A stretch of 64,000 nucleotides of DNA from Paenibacillus sp. CF384 (GCF_900106745.1 NZ_FNNV01000003.1:186001-250000), one strand, 5' to 3'; positions 37,298 through 47,061 are shown, counted from the stretch's first letter. Numbers and translations: made by a program. Notes: generated by a model not told the origin, from the sequence alone.

Positions 37298-37930
37298 CTA
37301 ATACATAAACCGCTGCCTGAACCGGACACGGTCGAATTGCTCGATGGAACTGATAGGTACTTCCTTACCGATTCGGACCATTAAACAATTCGCAGGATGG
37401 GCGCAAATTTCAGGGTCATCGGTCGCTACCCACTCCATGTCGACGGATTTCATCAGCTTCTCCATCATGGCACGGTATTCCCAGACACTCAGCTTCGTGC
37501 CCTCCAGATCCCAATGCCAATAATATTCTGTCGTATACACGATAACGTTCTCTAGTTGTTCTTGCGAGAATGCGAGCCGAATCATACGTTTGCCAAGTCC
37601 AAGCGAACGATAATCATCGGAAACTTCCACCGCACCAAGCTCGACGAGATCAATCATTCCGCCTTCGGACCATCGTTCCAGCTCATCCGGATAGTGGAAA
37701 GTGACATATCCGACAATCATTTCGCCATCGCGAGCGGCAATAATCCGTCCTTCCGGCAGTTCAGCTATTTCAATGAGTGCTTTCATTTGTTCTTCCGGTC
37801 TGCGAAATGCATCCAATTGCGGATGAAGCTTAAGCCGTTTCAGCGCATCTGCGGGCAAGGGACCTTCCACGACGATTTCTCGATCCTGATAAGGCAATTG
37901 CTGCGCTTGCATCCTTTTGCGATGTTCCAA
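37298..37930 (-). CDS. acuA: Protein acetyltransferase AcuA
   Basis: A 210-residue GNAT enzyme that, in B. subtilis, acetylates and inactivates acetyl-CoA synthetase. The acetyl-CoA loop is SLGLGKRMI, preceded by VELGAVEVSDDYR; the ending SVDMEWVATDDPEICAHPAN matches AcuA. A TTG start at 37930 is supported by AAAGGAG nine bases upstream. It is divergent from its target gene acsA and is followed by acuC. Confidence 0.93.
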   Translation of the reverse strand: MEHRKRMQAQQLPYQDREIVVEGPLPADALKRLKLHPQLDAFRRPEEQMKALIEIAELPEGRIIAARDGEMIVGYVTFHYPDELERWSEGGMIDLVELGAVEVSDDYRSLGLGKRMIRLAFSQEQLENVIVYTTEYYWHWDLEGTKLSVWEYRAMMEKLMKSVDMEWVATDDPEICAHPANCLMVRIGKEVPISSIEQFDRVRFRQRFMY

Positions 37931-37960
37931 TGATGTGGGCTCCTTTCGCGTGCTATTCTA

Positions 37961-37989
37961 CTTATAACAAAAAAATGACGGGTTGAAAA
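37961..37989 (-). promoter_or_regulatory. Candidate promoter of acuA-acuC
   Basis: On the minus strand TTTTCA (37984-37989), 17 bases, TATAAG (37961-37966), about 30 bases before the acuA start. Confidence 0.5.
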
Positions 37990-38012
37990 GCATGGTTGAA
38001 CAAGGCTCAGCG

Positions 38013-38021
38013 TGCTATAAT
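38013..38021 (+). promoter_or_regulatory. Extended -10 promoter of acsA
   Basis: TGCTATAAT provides an extended -10. TTGAAC at 37996-38001 is 14 bases away, too short for a normal spacer, so the promoter probably relies on the extended element. Confidence 0.6.
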
Positions 38022-38036
38022 ATGTAAGCGTATTCC
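38022..38036 (+). promoter_or_regulatory. cre-like site at the acsA transcription start
   Basis: ATGTAAGCGTATTCC matches the CcpA operator WTGNAANCGNWNNCW at 14 of 15 positions. It follows the -10 directly and covers the predicted start point, a position that gives repression by CcpA. acsA is a known CcpA target in B. subtilis. Confidence 0.7.
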
Positions 38037-38107
38037 ATAGAGGGAGCCGTTACGGAGGCCGACCTCGCTAGAAAATGTTGCACAATGGGCAGGAGGATGA
38101 TGAAAGA

Positions 38108-39832
38108 ATGACTAATATGCATCAAGAACGGATTCCGGCTACGGCATCCGGCTCCAACATGACAAGCTATGATGAAACATATGGTAACTTTAGTTTTGAA
38201 CAGCTTGAACAACAGTTTTCATGGTCTGAGACGGGCAAGGTTAATATGGCCTATGAAGCGATCGATCGTCATGTAGCAGCGGGACGAGGCGACAAAGTCG
38301 CTCTCTACTATAGCGATAATACGAGAGACGAATCGTATACGTTCCAAGAGCTGTCCCGTCAGTCGAACCGTTTTGCCAATGTGCTTCGCGGACTCGGAAT
38401 CGGGAAAGGCGAACGGGTATTTATTTTCATGCCGCGTACGCCCGAGTTATATTTCAGTCTTCTTGGCTCCCTTAAAGTCGGTGCGGTTGTCGGCCCATTG
38501 TTCGAAGCGTTTATGGAAACAGCCGTCAGAGACCGTTTGCTTGACAGCGGTGCAACCGCAATCGTGACGACACCAGCATTGCTCTCGCGAATTCCGCGCA
38601 GCGAATTGCCGGATTTGAAGCATGTCATCGTATACGGTGACGGCGTCGAAGCAGCAGAAGGCATTGTTGATTTTAAAGAAGAGATGGCGAAGGCAGCAGA
38701 TGAAGCTGAGTTGGAATGGCTTGATCGTGAAGACGGCCTTCTGCTTCACTATACATCGGGCTCCACGGGCAAACCTAAAGGTATTTTCCATGTTCATAAT
38801 GCGATGATTCAGCACTATTTCACAGGTAAAGTTGTACTTGATCTGCAACCTGACGATGTGTACTGGTGCACAGCCGATCCGGGCTGGGTAACAGGAACCT
38901 CTTACGGCATCTTCGCACCTTGGCTTAACGGTGCAGCGAATGTTATTCGCGGTGGACGTTTCAGCCCGCAGGACTGGTACTCCACGATTCAGAAATACGG
39001 CGTTACCGTATGGTACAGCGCTCCAACGGCATTCCGCATGCTCATGGGTGCAGGGGACGACGTCGTTCAGAAATTCGACCTCTCCAGCCTGCGTCATGTT
39101 CTTAGTGTCGGCGAGCCGCTTAATCCGGAGGTTGTTCGCTGGGGACTTAAAGTCTACAACCAGCGTATCCACGATACGTGGTGGATGACTGAAACCGGCG
39201 CACAGCTGATCTGCAACTATCCGAGCATGGATATTAAACCAGGCTCCATGGGTAAACCGATTCCGGGCGTTCAAGCTGCCATTATCGATGACAGCGGCAA
39301 CGAGCTCCCGCCTTACCGGATGGGTAACCTTGCGATTCGTACGCCTTGGCCGTCTATGATGCGCAAGGTGTGGAATAACCCGGCGAAGTACGAAGAATAT
39401 TTCCGCCTTGAAGGCTGGTACATTTCCGGTGACTCCGCATATCAAGACGAAGACGGCTACTTCTGGTTCCAAGGTCGTATTGATGATGTTATCAATACAG
39501 CAGGTGAGCGAGTAGGGCCATTCGAGGTAGAGAGTAAGCTAGTTGAGCATCCGGCTGTTGCCGAAGCAGGCGTCATTGGTAAGCCGGATCCGATGCGCGG
39601 CGAAATCATTAAAGCATTCGTTGCTCTTCGTGAAGGCTATACAGCCTCAGATGAACTGAAGGCGGATATCGCGAAGTTTGTCAAAGAAGGCTTGTCCGCT
39701 CATGCAGCGCCACGCGAAATCGAATTCAAAGACAAACTGCCGAAGACACGCAGCGGTAAGATTATGCGCCGCGTACTGAAGGCGTGGGAGCTCAATCTCC
39801 CGACAGGCGACCTGTCAACCATTGAAGACTAA
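38108..39832 (+). CDS. acsA: Acetyl-CoA synthetase
   Basis: A 574-residue adenylating enzyme that activates acetate to acetyl-CoA. The AMP-binding P-loop is HYTSGSTGKPKG, with WMTETGAQ and the hinge/catalytic region FQGRIDDVINTAGERVG. The lysine acetylated by AcuA corresponds to Lys551 in TRSGKIMRR. ATG 38108 has AGGAGG 11 bases upstream; the in-frame ATG 38075 lacks such a site. Length is typical of the Bacillus-type AcsA. A cre-like site and the divergent acuA-acuC genes indicate control by glucose and by acetylation. Confidence 0.95.
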   Translation: MTNMHQERIPATASGSNMTSYDETYGNFSFEQLEQQFSWSETGKVNMAYEAIDRHVAAGRGDKVALYYSDNTRDESYTFQELSRQSNRFANVLRGLGIGKGERVFIFMPRTPELYFSLLGSLKVGAVVGPLFEAFMETAVRDRLLDSGATAIVTTPALLSRIPRSELPDLKHVIVYGDGVEAAEGIVDFKEEMAKAADEAELEWLDREDGLLLHYTSGSTGKPKGIFHVHNAMIQHYFTGKVVLDLQPDDVYWCTADPGWVTGTSYGIFAPWLNGAANVIRGGRFSPQDWYSTIQKYGVTVWYSAPTAFRMLMGAGDDVVQKFDLSSLRHVLSVGEPLNPEVVRWGLKVYNQRIHDTWWMTETGAQLICNYPSMDIKPGSMGKPIPGVQAAIIDDSGNELPPYRMGNLAIRTPWPSMMRKVWNNPAKYEEYFRLEGWYISGDSAYQDEDGYFWFQGRIDDVINTAGERVGPFEVESKLVEHPAVAEAGVIGKPDPMRGEIIKAFVALREGYTASDELKADIAKFVKEGLSAHAAPREIEFKDKLPKTRSGKIMRRVLKAWELNLPTGDLSTIED

Positions 39833-39848
39833 CGCGTTCAATAAACAA

Positions 39849-39890
39849 AAGCCGCCAAGTGCATCGGATGATGCGCTTGGCGGCTTCTTT
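39849..39890. terminator. Bidirectional terminator between acsA and the PBP gene
   Basis: Stem AAGCCGCCAAG/CTTGGCGGCTT (39849-39859, 39876-39886) with an inner GCATC/GATGC stem. Confidence 0.85.
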
Positions 39891-39892
39891 CA

Positions 39893-42800
39893 TTATTTGA
39901 TTCCGACCGGTGTGGAGGCGCTGGATTCGCCGGTCTCATTGACCGCACTGACTTGGAAGTAGCCGGTGGTCATAGGAGAAACGTATTCGAATCTGGACTC
40001 TTCCGTTGAGCCGATTTTGCGATATCTGCCATTCTCTGTCGTGCTGTAATAGACATTGTACTGCAGCACTTGCTCGGAAGCGGCATTATCTGACCAGGTG
40101 AGTTTAATTCCGATATCGGTGCTTTCAAGCTTCACATTCATCGGGACGGCCGGAGCGGCAAGGCCGCTCTCGCCGCCGGTTGAAGTCCCCGGATCAGGAA
40201 GCAATATGCCACCGGTATCATCACCTGTACCTTGAACGTCACCTTGATCCGGGAAATCCGGAGTAGGCGGAAGCGGATTGCTGCCGCTGCCGGACGCTAC
40301 GATGATGCTTGGAGCAGATTCTCTTCCCGCGACATCAACGGAAGTGACGTAATAGCTGAATGTTGCCGAACCGCTGACATAATTGACGAAACGACTTTCC
40401 TGGCCTGTCATCACCGGGCTGCCTGTGTGAGTGAAAGGCCCGTCATTAATAGCGCGGTATAACCGGTAACCGACGATATCTTTCTCAGGTGCCGGAGCAA
40501 ATACGATACGGTATGCATTCGTCTTGCTCACGGTTTCGAGACGCACATTAGATGGAGCAGAAGGGGCCTTACCGTCTTCCACGCGTGGATCGACGATTGA
40601 AGGGGCATCCTGCCCGGCATCCGGCGGCAAGTACATAGACATCGGTCTGCGGCTTTCTTCAGGAAGCTTAGCTTGTGCAGCTTCAATTTCCTGCATGAGT
40701 ACATCTAGTGGTTTCTCGCGTTTGACGACCGTGAGTTCCTTGATCATATCCGCAGGTGTTGAAGGCTGCGGGATGTAGTTGACCCCGTTGAACGAGATAA
40801 CGGCCATTTTGACAAGCGCGTCATCGGCTTCCTTCGGAAGGAATTTGCTGTTGAACCAATCGGTTACCAGCTTGCCATTGCTCCGTGTAAGCTCTGTAGG
40901 GAGCTTACCGCTGACGCTGGATACCGTTGATTTCACAATTCCCGAAGGCATGCTGAACTGCTTGGTAGGGAATAGCTCAGGCCGTTCATCCGTCACTTCG
41001 TTCATAATCAGCGACCAGATGTTCTTCGCGTGATTTCTTCCGTCTTTCGATAAAGAGTAAGCTTGTTTCTCATACCCGACCCACACGCCAAGCGTGATAT
41101 CCGGGGTGTAGCCCTCGAACCAAACATCGCCATAGCTTTGCGTGGAGCCTGTTTTACCGACGACCGGGATTTTACCGTAATTCTTAAACTTCGATGCTAC
41201 CGCATGGCCGGATCCGTTCGGATCTGAAATGACGGTTTTTAGCATATCCGTCATGAGGAAAGCGGTCTGCTGCGAGAAAACCCGAAGCGGCTTCGCTTCA
41301 TGCTTATAGACGATATCGCCATTGGCATCGGTGATTTTGCTAATCATGTAAGCATCGTTAAAGACGCCGTCATTCGCGATTGCACCGTATGCATTCGTGA
41401 GCTCCTCAACAGATACACCAATGCTCAGACCGCCGATTACACCGGTTTGCGCATATTCATCTTCCGGTTTAAGCGAAGTAATTCCGAGCTTCCTGGCGAA
41501 TTTCCAAGCTTCCGGAATGGTCACCACTTGGTTGAACAGCTTAAGAGCCGGTAGGTTCAAGGAGCGATTGAGCGCTTCACGAGCAGTAACAAGACCATAG
41601 AACTTCTTATTGAAGTTCATCGGGATGTGGAAGCCTTTCTGTCCATCCTTTAGCACCATCGGCGCATCATCCAGCACGCTGGCCGGTTGAATCAAGCCTT
41701 TCTCGATGGCTGGCAAGTAAGCGGCAATCGGCTTCATCGTAGAACCGGGCTGTCTTGTCATCTGAGTGGCATGGTTCATCTGCTCGGTGTAGAAGTCGCG
41801 TCCTTCCAGCATTCCGAGGATAGCGCCGGTCTTATGATCGAGCATGACGGCTGCCGTTTGCTCCATGCCTTTCTCTTCGCTGTCCGGGTCGAAGTTCTCT
41901 GGGTTGGTGCCTACTTTATGTATGGCATTATATACGCGCTTGTCGATTGTCGTGTAGATGTGATATCCACCGCGCAGCAGGCGCTCCCGCGCTTCTTCAA
42001 TCAACGGCGCATTCTCTTTCTTGCGGACATCTGTAATGGTCAGGTTAGGGTTCTCCTGCATTAGCAAAATCTCTGCTCCCTGACGTTCTGCCTCAAGCAT
42101 CAAGTACGGGAACGTGGAGTACGCTTTCTCCGTAGGCTTAGCAAGGGAGGCCTTAATATCGAAAGCCATTGCTTCATCGTATTGTTCCGCGCTGATTCGA
42201 GCTGTTTCAAGCATCCGCTTAAGCACCATGTGCTGACGGTCGATCGAAAGGGCGAAGCCGGACTCGTTGAATTTGCCTTTGCTGGTGAAGGCCGTATAGG
42301 CCGACGGTCGCTGCGGCAATCCTGCCAGATAAGCAGATTGTGCGGTATTCAGCTGAGTGAGGTCCGTAATGTTGAAGATCCCTTTAGCTGCCGCTTTAAT
42401 TCCGTATAGATTATAGCCGCTGTTTCCCGTACCAAACTGTACCTTGTTCAGGTAAGCCGTCAAAATTTCATCCTTCGTCATAAAACGTTCCAGCCGCAAG
42501 GAGAGGAAAATCTCTTTGGCTTTACGACTGTCTGTCTTGTCCAAGGTGAGAAACACTTGGCGGGCAAGCTGCTGCGTTAGCGTACTTCCGCCTGTCTGTG
42601 TTTCTTCGTTAAGTACTTTCTGCTTGACGGCGCGTGCAAGTCCATTGAAATCGACGCCGATATGTTTGTAGAAATTGTTGTCCTCTGTAGCAAGGACGGC
42701 ATTTACGACTTGCGGAGGGATGTCAGCTCGCTTTATAAGCCGCCGATCCTCTTGTGTGCGCAATTGTCCGACAGGTGTTTGTCCATCATTGAAATAGACA

Positions 42801-43024
42801 AAACCGGTTATGGCGTTCTCATTAATTTTGGCTTCAATATCAGTGCGAGGGCGTACGGGTTCATCCTTGACGAAGGATGCGACGTAACCTGCGACAGTCG
42901 CTCCGGCAAACAATCCGATTAATAATCCGAAAATGAATAGCCATTTGAAGGTTACGAGCGTCACGATTCCAAAAGTCCGCCATTTGCTGTATCCTTTTGT
43001 TTTCTGTTGACGGTCTTGATTCAT
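39893..43024 (-). CDS. Class A penicillin-binding protein with FN3 tail (PBP1A family)
   Basis: A 1043-residue bifunctional wall enzyme. A membrane anchor (about residues 19-50) is followed by a GT51 glycosyltransferase domain with catalytic Glu114 (ATEDNNFYKH). The transpeptidase domain carries Ser428 (STMK), SLN at 488-490 and KTG at 624-626. The last 220 residues hold two fibronectin type III-like domains (SAPSNVRLETVSK..., VPMNVKLEST...) joined by a Pro/Gly linker. It polymerises and cross-links peptidoglycan at the outer membrane face. The gene is monocistronic between acsA and tyrS. Confidence 0.93.
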   Translation of the reverse strand: MNQDRQQKTKGYSKWRTFGIVTLVTFKWLFIFGLLIGLFAGATVAGYVASFVKDEPVRPRTDIEAKINENAITGFVYFNDGQTPVGQLRTQEDRRLIKRADIPPQVVNAVLATEDNNFYKHIGVDFNGLARAVKQKVLNEETQTGGSTLTQQLARQVFLTLDKTDSRKAKEIFLSLRLERFMTKDEILTAYLNKVQFGTGNSGYNLYGIKAAAKGIFNITDLTQLNTAQSAYLAGLPQRPSAYTAFTSKGKFNESGFALSIDRQHMVLKRMLETARISAEQYDEAMAFDIKASLAKPTEKAYSTFPYLMLEAERQGAEILLMQENPNLTITDVRKKENAPLIEEARERLLRGGYHIYTTIDKRVYNAIHKVGTNPENFDPDSEEKGMEQTAAVMLDHKTGAILGMLEGRDFYTEQMNHATQMTRQPGSTMKPIAAYLPAIEKGLIQPASVLDDAPMVLKDGQKGFHIPMNFNKKFYGLVTAREALNRSLNLPALKLFNQVVTIPEAWKFARKLGITSLKPEDEYAQTGVIGGLSIGVSVEELTNAYGAIANDGVFNDAYMISKITDANGDIVYKHEAKPLRVFSQQTAFLMTDMLKTVISDPNGSGHAVASKFKNYGKIPVVGKTGSTQSYGDVWFEGYTPDITLGVWVGYEKQAYSLSKDGRNHAKNIWSLIMNEVTDERPELFPTKQFSMPSGIVKSTVSSVSGKLPTELTRSNGKLVTDWFNSKFLPKEADDALVKMAVISFNGVNYIPQPSTPADMIKELTVVKREKPLDVLMQEIEAAQAKLPEESRRPMSMYLPPDAGQDAPSIVDPRVEDGKAPSAPSNVRLETVSKTNAYRIVFAPAPEKDIVGYRLYRAINDGPFTHTGSPVMTGQESRFVNYVSGSATFSYYVTSVDVAGRESAPSIIVASGSGSNPLPPTPDFPDQGDVQGTGDDTGGILLPDPGTSTGGESGLAAPAVPMNVKLESTDIGIKLTWSDNAASEQVLQYNVYYSTTENGRYRKIGSTEESRFEYVSPMTTGYFQVSAVNETGESSASTPVGIK

Positions 43025-43133
43025 AAAATGATTAGCCTCCTCCGATTAACAGTGCTATTATAGCATAAATCGCCATAGGGTTTGCAGGGGAGATCTCGTT
43101 TTTGTCTAAACTTAAAGACAAAACGGATTCCCG

Positions 43134-43163
43134 TTGACTTTTCCTAAACGTATATGATATAAC
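43134..43163 (+). promoter_or_regulatory. Promoter of tyrS leader
   Basis: TTGACT (43134-43139) and an extended -10 TGATATAAC (43155-43163), spacer 18 bases. Confidence 0.7.
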
Positions 43164-43169
43164 CTAGAA

Positions 43170-43495
43170 CAAGAAAAGTTCATATTGAAACGTGTTGACA
43201 GGCATCAGTAGAGCTGCTGATCGACGATTTCAGAGAGCCGGTGGGTGGTGTGAACCGGTACGCGCTGCAGTTTGAATTACCGCCTCGAGCTGATCGGACG
43301 AACGAGGTCTACTTGAGTACGATTAGAGTAGCCCTGCCAGTAGTCTGTTTCCGGATAGAATCCGTTATGAAATGAAGTGAGAGCCGCCAGCTTGGCGTCC
43401 GCGTCAGTCCAACTGACCGTCGGCGCCGCCAGGCTCTAACGAGGGTGGTACCGCGAGCAAATCCTTCTCGTCCCTTGAGGACAGAAGGGTTTTTT
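43170..43495 (+). ncRNA. T-box leader of tyrS
   Basis: The 5' region carries the T-box core AGGGTGGTACCGCG (43442-43455) and an intrinsic terminator (CCTTCT/AGAAGG, 43463-43488, T run). Stem I has GAGAGCCGGTGG and further down GAATTACCG, where TAC (43278-43280) is the likely tyrosine specifier. Uncharged tRNA-Tyr would promote read-through into tyrS. The first 100 bases of this gap, 43025-43133, show nothing beyond the pbp control region. Confidence 0.92.
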
Positions 43496-43522
43496 GTTAT
43501 TTCGCGGAGGGAGTCGATTGTA

Positions 43523-44779
43523 ATGGTGAAATGGGAACAACTTACGGCTGAACAGCAGCAGGAAGTCGAAAGACAAATGAATGTCATTCGCCGCGGTGTC
43601 GTTGAAATCGTACCGGAGGATGAATTGAAAGCGAAGGTAGTTGGCGCTGTCGCGACAAACACGCCGCTGAAAGTAAAGCTTGGGCTTGATCCTTCGGCAC
43701 CGGATATTCACATCGGACATACGGTTGTGCTTCACAAGCTAAGACAGTTTCAACAGCTTGGACATACGGTGCAGCTTATTATCGGTGATTTCACCGGAAG
43801 AATCGGGGATCCAACCGGGAAATCCGAGACGCGTAAGCAATTGACGGAAGAAGACGTTAAGCGCAATGCCGAGACGTATAAGAAGCAAATTTTTAAGCTG
43901 CTTGATCCGGCGCAAACCACCGTGTACTACAACTCGGAGTGGCTCAGTCCGCTGCATTTTGCAGATGTGGTGACGTTGTCGGCGAAAGTAACGGTTGCAC
44001 GTATGCTCGAGCGCGATGATTTTACGAAACGCTACCAATCCGGTCAGCCGATCAGCATTCACGAGTTTTTCTACCCATTAATGCAAGGTTATGACTCCGT
44101 CGCGCTGGAAAGCGATGTTGAGCTGGGGGGAACGGATCAGAAGTTCAATTTGCTTATGGGTCGCACACTGCAGAGGGAATATGGCAAGAGCGCACAGGTC
44201 GCCATTATGACACCGCTTCTGGAAGGCTTGGACGGCGTGAACAAAATGAGTAAGAGCCTTGGCAACTACATCGGGATTGATGAGGAGCCGAATCAAATAT
44301 ACGGGAAATCGATGTCGATTCCGGATGAGCTTATGATCAAGTACTATGAGCTTGTAACAGATATGGCCGCTGACGATCTGGAGGCGCTGCGAGTTGGTCT
44401 CGGGAACGGCAGTATGCATCCACGAGATGCGAAGATGAGGCTTGGTCGCACGCTTGTCCGAATGTACCATGGCGAAGAAGCGGCGGAGGCAGCAGAGCAG
44501 CATTTTATTACCGTATTCCAGAAACGTGCTCTCCCTACTGACATTGAAGAGGTACAGCTTTCAAGAGGTATACTGGAAGATGGGTCAATCAGCATCTTCA
44601 GGCTGCTTACGGCGCTTGGTCTGCAGACTTCTTCCAGTGAGGCGAAGCGGAGCGTTCAGCAAGGCGCCGTACGTATCAATGAGGTCAAGATTGAAGAATG
44701 GACGGCCGTCATTACACCGGAGTCCGGCGACATCGTGCAAGTTGGCAAACGTAAAATCGTTAAAATTGTGCTGGAATAA
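43523..44779 (+). CDS. tyrS: Tyrosyl-tRNA synthetase
   Basis: A 418-residue class I synthetase. The HIGH-type motif is PDIHIGHTVVL, the tyrosine site includes GGTDQKFNLLMGR, and the KMSKS motif is NKMSKSLGNY; an S4-like RNA-binding domain is at the C-terminus. ATG 43523 has GGAGGGAG ten bases upstream; the frame running back to 43445 crosses the T-box terminator. Length equals the bacterial norm. Confidence 0.96.
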   Translation: MVKWEQLTAEQQQEVERQMNVIRRGVVEIVPEDELKAKVVGAVATNTPLKVKLGLDPSAPDIHIGHTVVLHKLRQFQQLGHTVQLIIGDFTGRIGDPTGKSETRKQLTEEDVKRNAETYKKQIFKLLDPAQTTVYYNSEWLSPLHFADVVTLSAKVTVARMLERDDFTKRYQSGQPISIHEFFYPLMQGYDSVALESDVELGGTDQKFNLLMGRTLQREYGKSAQVAIMTPLLEGLDGVNKMSKSLGNYIGIDEEPNQIYGKSMSIPDELMIKYYELVTDMAADDLEALRVGLGNGSMHPRDAKMRLGRTLVRMYHGEEAAEAAEQHFITVFQKRALPTDIEEVQLSRGILEDGSISIFRLLTALGLQTSSSEAKRSVQQGAVRINEVKIEEWTAVITPESGDIVQVGKRKIVKIVLE

Positions 44780-44787
44780 CAAATAAT

Positions 44788-44825
44788 AAAAGCTCATCTG
44801 GCGATATGATTCCAGGTGAGCTTTT
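44788..44825 (+). terminator. Terminator after tyrS
   Basis: A 14-base stem (44788-44801 with 44812-44825, one G-T pair) ending in TTTT. Confidence 0.88.
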
Positions 44826-44951
44826 GTTATATTTCGACAAGGCTTGTCCGTATTGTCGTTGTCCATCGAAACTTATGTAAAGAACCTGCGTAATAAATAC
44901 CGGATGTTCTACTAGAATATGGTTTAATTTATAAATGAAGGGGGGAGTGCT

Positions 44952-45479
44952 TTGGAGAGTTTATTCTTAGGCTGCCTGGTTGGAGGCATTCTATTCGCGA
45001 TTGTAAGTGTCGTTCTTGGAGATTGGCTTAGCGCTTCGCTGGACGGGATGCTTGATTTTCTGTCATTGGATGGGCATCCGATCTTGCAGCCGATGGCGAT
45101 CGTTGGCGGTATTACGGTATTCGGCGGCTCCGGCCTGCTTCTGGATAGACATACTGAGATGAACACGGCAATCGTACTGCTGTTATCGATTATCTGTGCG
45201 GTTGCGGCTGCTATTGGGGTGTATTACTTCTATGTACGCCCAATGCAGAAAACTGAGAATTCGACCGGCTATTCGATGAAGGAGCTTACAGGTGCGATTG
45301 GGGAAGTTTCCGTTCCGATTCCGGCGATAGGGTATGGGGAAGTATTGATTCGAGTAGGGGCCGGCCTTACGAGTCATATTGCCTCGAGTCATGATGGCGT
45401 CTTGATCCCGAATGGTTCACGCGTCGTAGTCATTAATGTTGAAGGTCATTCGTTAGTTGTTTCATTATTGGAGCTTTAA
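44952..45479 (+). CDS. NfeD-like membrane protein (YuaF type)
   Basis: A 175-residue protein with three hydrophobic segments (about residues 5-22, 46-64 and 73-95) and a C-terminal OB-fold-like domain (IGEVSVPIPAIGYGEVLIRV). This is the layout of YuaF/NfeD proteins, which pair with flotillins. A TTG start at 44952 follows GGGGGGAGTG. The flotillin gene begins 26 bases later, so the two form an operon as in Bacillus yuaF-floT. Confidence 0.82.
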   Translation: MESLFLGCLVGGILFAIVSVVLGDWLSASLDGMLDFLSLDGHPILQPMAIVGGITVFGGSGLLLDRHTEMNTAIVLLLSIICAVAAAIGVYYFYVRPMQKTENSTGYSMKELTGAIGEVSVPIPAIGYGEVLIRVGAGLTSHIASSHDGVLIPNGSRVVVINVEGHSLVVSLLEL

Positions 45480-45505
45480 CCTTACAACCGAGAGGGGATT
45501 TTTGC

Positions 45506-47050
45506 TTGATTCCAGATTATTTAGTCATTCCTGCAGTCGTTGTTGGTGTTCTCATCGTACTTGGTCTTGCATTCTGGGCGCGTTACAGGACCGTTGGTCC
45601 AGATAAAGCGATGATTGTTACCGGTACATTCCTTGGTGGCCGCAACGCGGCTATTGACGAGACCGGTCGCCGGATTAAGATCGTACGCGGCGGCGGAGCA
45701 TTCATCCTCCCAGTATTCCAAAAAGCAGATTTCCTCTCGCTTCTCTCTCATAAACTGGACGTATCGACGCCTGAAGTTTATACGGAGCAAGGTGTTCCGG
45801 TCATCTGCGATGGTGTTGCCATCATTAAGATCGGCGGAACAGTAGAAGATGTTGCAACAGCAGCTGAGCAGTTTCTCGGCAAACCGACAGAATCGCTGAA
45901 AGGCGAGGCGCAAGAAGTATTGGAAGGCCATCTTCGTGCCATTCTGGGCTCGATGACCGTGGAAGAAGTGTACCGGAATCGTGATAAATTCGCACAGGAG
46001 GTACAAGGAATCGCAGCGCTGGATTTGAAGAAAATGGGACTGCAAATCGTATCGTTCACGATCAAGGACGTTCGCGACAAGCATGGCTATTTGGACGCAC
46101 TAGGTAAACCGCGTATCGCGGCCGTGAAACGAGATGCAGACATTGCAGAAGCGGAAGCCGTTCGGGATTCGCGGATTCAGAAGGCGAAAGCGGAAGAAGA
46201 AGGACAGAAGGCCGAGCTGCTTCGAGATACGAACATCGCGGAAGCGTCCAAAGCGAAGGAGCTTAAAGTAGCTTCATTCAAGAAAGAGCAGGATTCCGCT
46301 AAAGCGGAAGCTGACCAAGCTTACGCCATTCAAGAAGCGAAAGCGAAACAGCAAGTGGTTGAAGAACAAATGCAGGTTGAAATCGTTCGTAAAGAACGCG
46401 AGATTGATATTGAAGGCAAAGAAATACTGCGTCGTGAGAAACAGTACGATGCGGAAGTGAAGAAGAAGGCGGATGCGGATCGTTATGCCGTAGAGCAAGC
46501 CGCTGAGGCGGACAAATCGAAGCGTATGCGTGAAGCAGATGCTGCGCAGTACAAGATCGAGGCCGAAGCGCGAGCAAACGCCGAGCAGAAGCGGCTTGAA
46601 GGTATGGCTATAGCGGATGCCGAGCGTGCCAAGGGTACTGCGGAAGCTGAGGTTATCCGTCTCCGCGGTTTGGCAGAAGCGGAAGCGAAAGAGAAGCTGG
46701 CCAGAGCGTTCGAACTCTTCGGCGAAGCGGCCGTTCTCGATATCATTGTGAAGATGCTCCCTGAGCTGGCCGGTAAAGTGGCCGATCCGATTCGTGCCAT
46801 CGACAAGCTGACGATCGTGGATACGGGACATGGAGAAGGCGCGGCACGATTAAGCAACTACGTTACCTCCTTGATGGCAACAGCGCCGGAAATGCTTAAG
46901 AGTGTCTCGGGGATCGATCTGAATGCCTTCGTGAGAGGCTTAACTAACAAATCACAGCTAGCTTCTGATGCAGGAGCAGCAGCAGTCTCATCCCTGCCTG
47001 AAGCACTTGTCCAAGAAGTAGCGGCTAAATTGTCCAAACCGAGCGAATAG
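45506..47050 (+). CDS. floT: Flotillin family SPFH protein
   Basis: A 514-residue flotillin. One N-terminal hydrophobic segment (about residues 5-24) anchors it, the SPFH domain spans about residues 35-210, and a long Ala/Glu/Lys coiled coil (about 210-400, with repeats such as AEAEAVRDSRIQKAKAEEE) precedes a C-terminal helical region. Flotillins organise functional membrane microdomains. A TTG start at 45506 has GAGGGG upstream. The symbol follows B. subtilis YuaG/FloT because of the preceding NfeD gene. Confidence 0.9.
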   Translation: MIPDYLVIPAVVVGVLIVLGLAFWARYRTVGPDKAMIVTGTFLGGRNAAIDETGRRIKIVRGGGAFILPVFQKADFLSLLSHKLDVSTPEVYTEQGVPVICDGVAIIKIGGTVEDVATAAEQFLGKPTESLKGEAQEVLEGHLRAILGSMTVEEVYRNRDKFAQEVQGIAALDLKKMGLQIVSFTIKDVRDKHGYLDALGKPRIAAVKRDADIAEAEAVRDSRIQKAKAEEEGQKAELLRDTNIAEASKAKELKVASFKKEQDSAKAEADQAYAIQEAKAKQQVVEEQMQVEIVRKEREIDIEGKEILRREKQYDAEVKKKADADRYAVEQAAEADKSKRMREADAAQYKIEAEARANAEQKRLEGMAIADAERAKGTAEAEVIRLRGLAEAEAKEKLARAFELFGEAAVLDIIVKMLPELAGKVADPIRAIDKLTIVDTGHGEGAARLSNYVTSLMATAPEMLKSVSGIDLNAFVRGLTNKSQLASDAGAAAVSSLPEALVQEVAAKLSKPSE

Positions 47051-47061
47051 GCACAAAAAAA

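Noticed and set aside
38447-39472. 341-codon frame antisense to acsA
   Set aside because: It lies fully inside a well-supported gene, shows no protein-like motifs and has no ribosome site; it is a shadow of the codon pattern.
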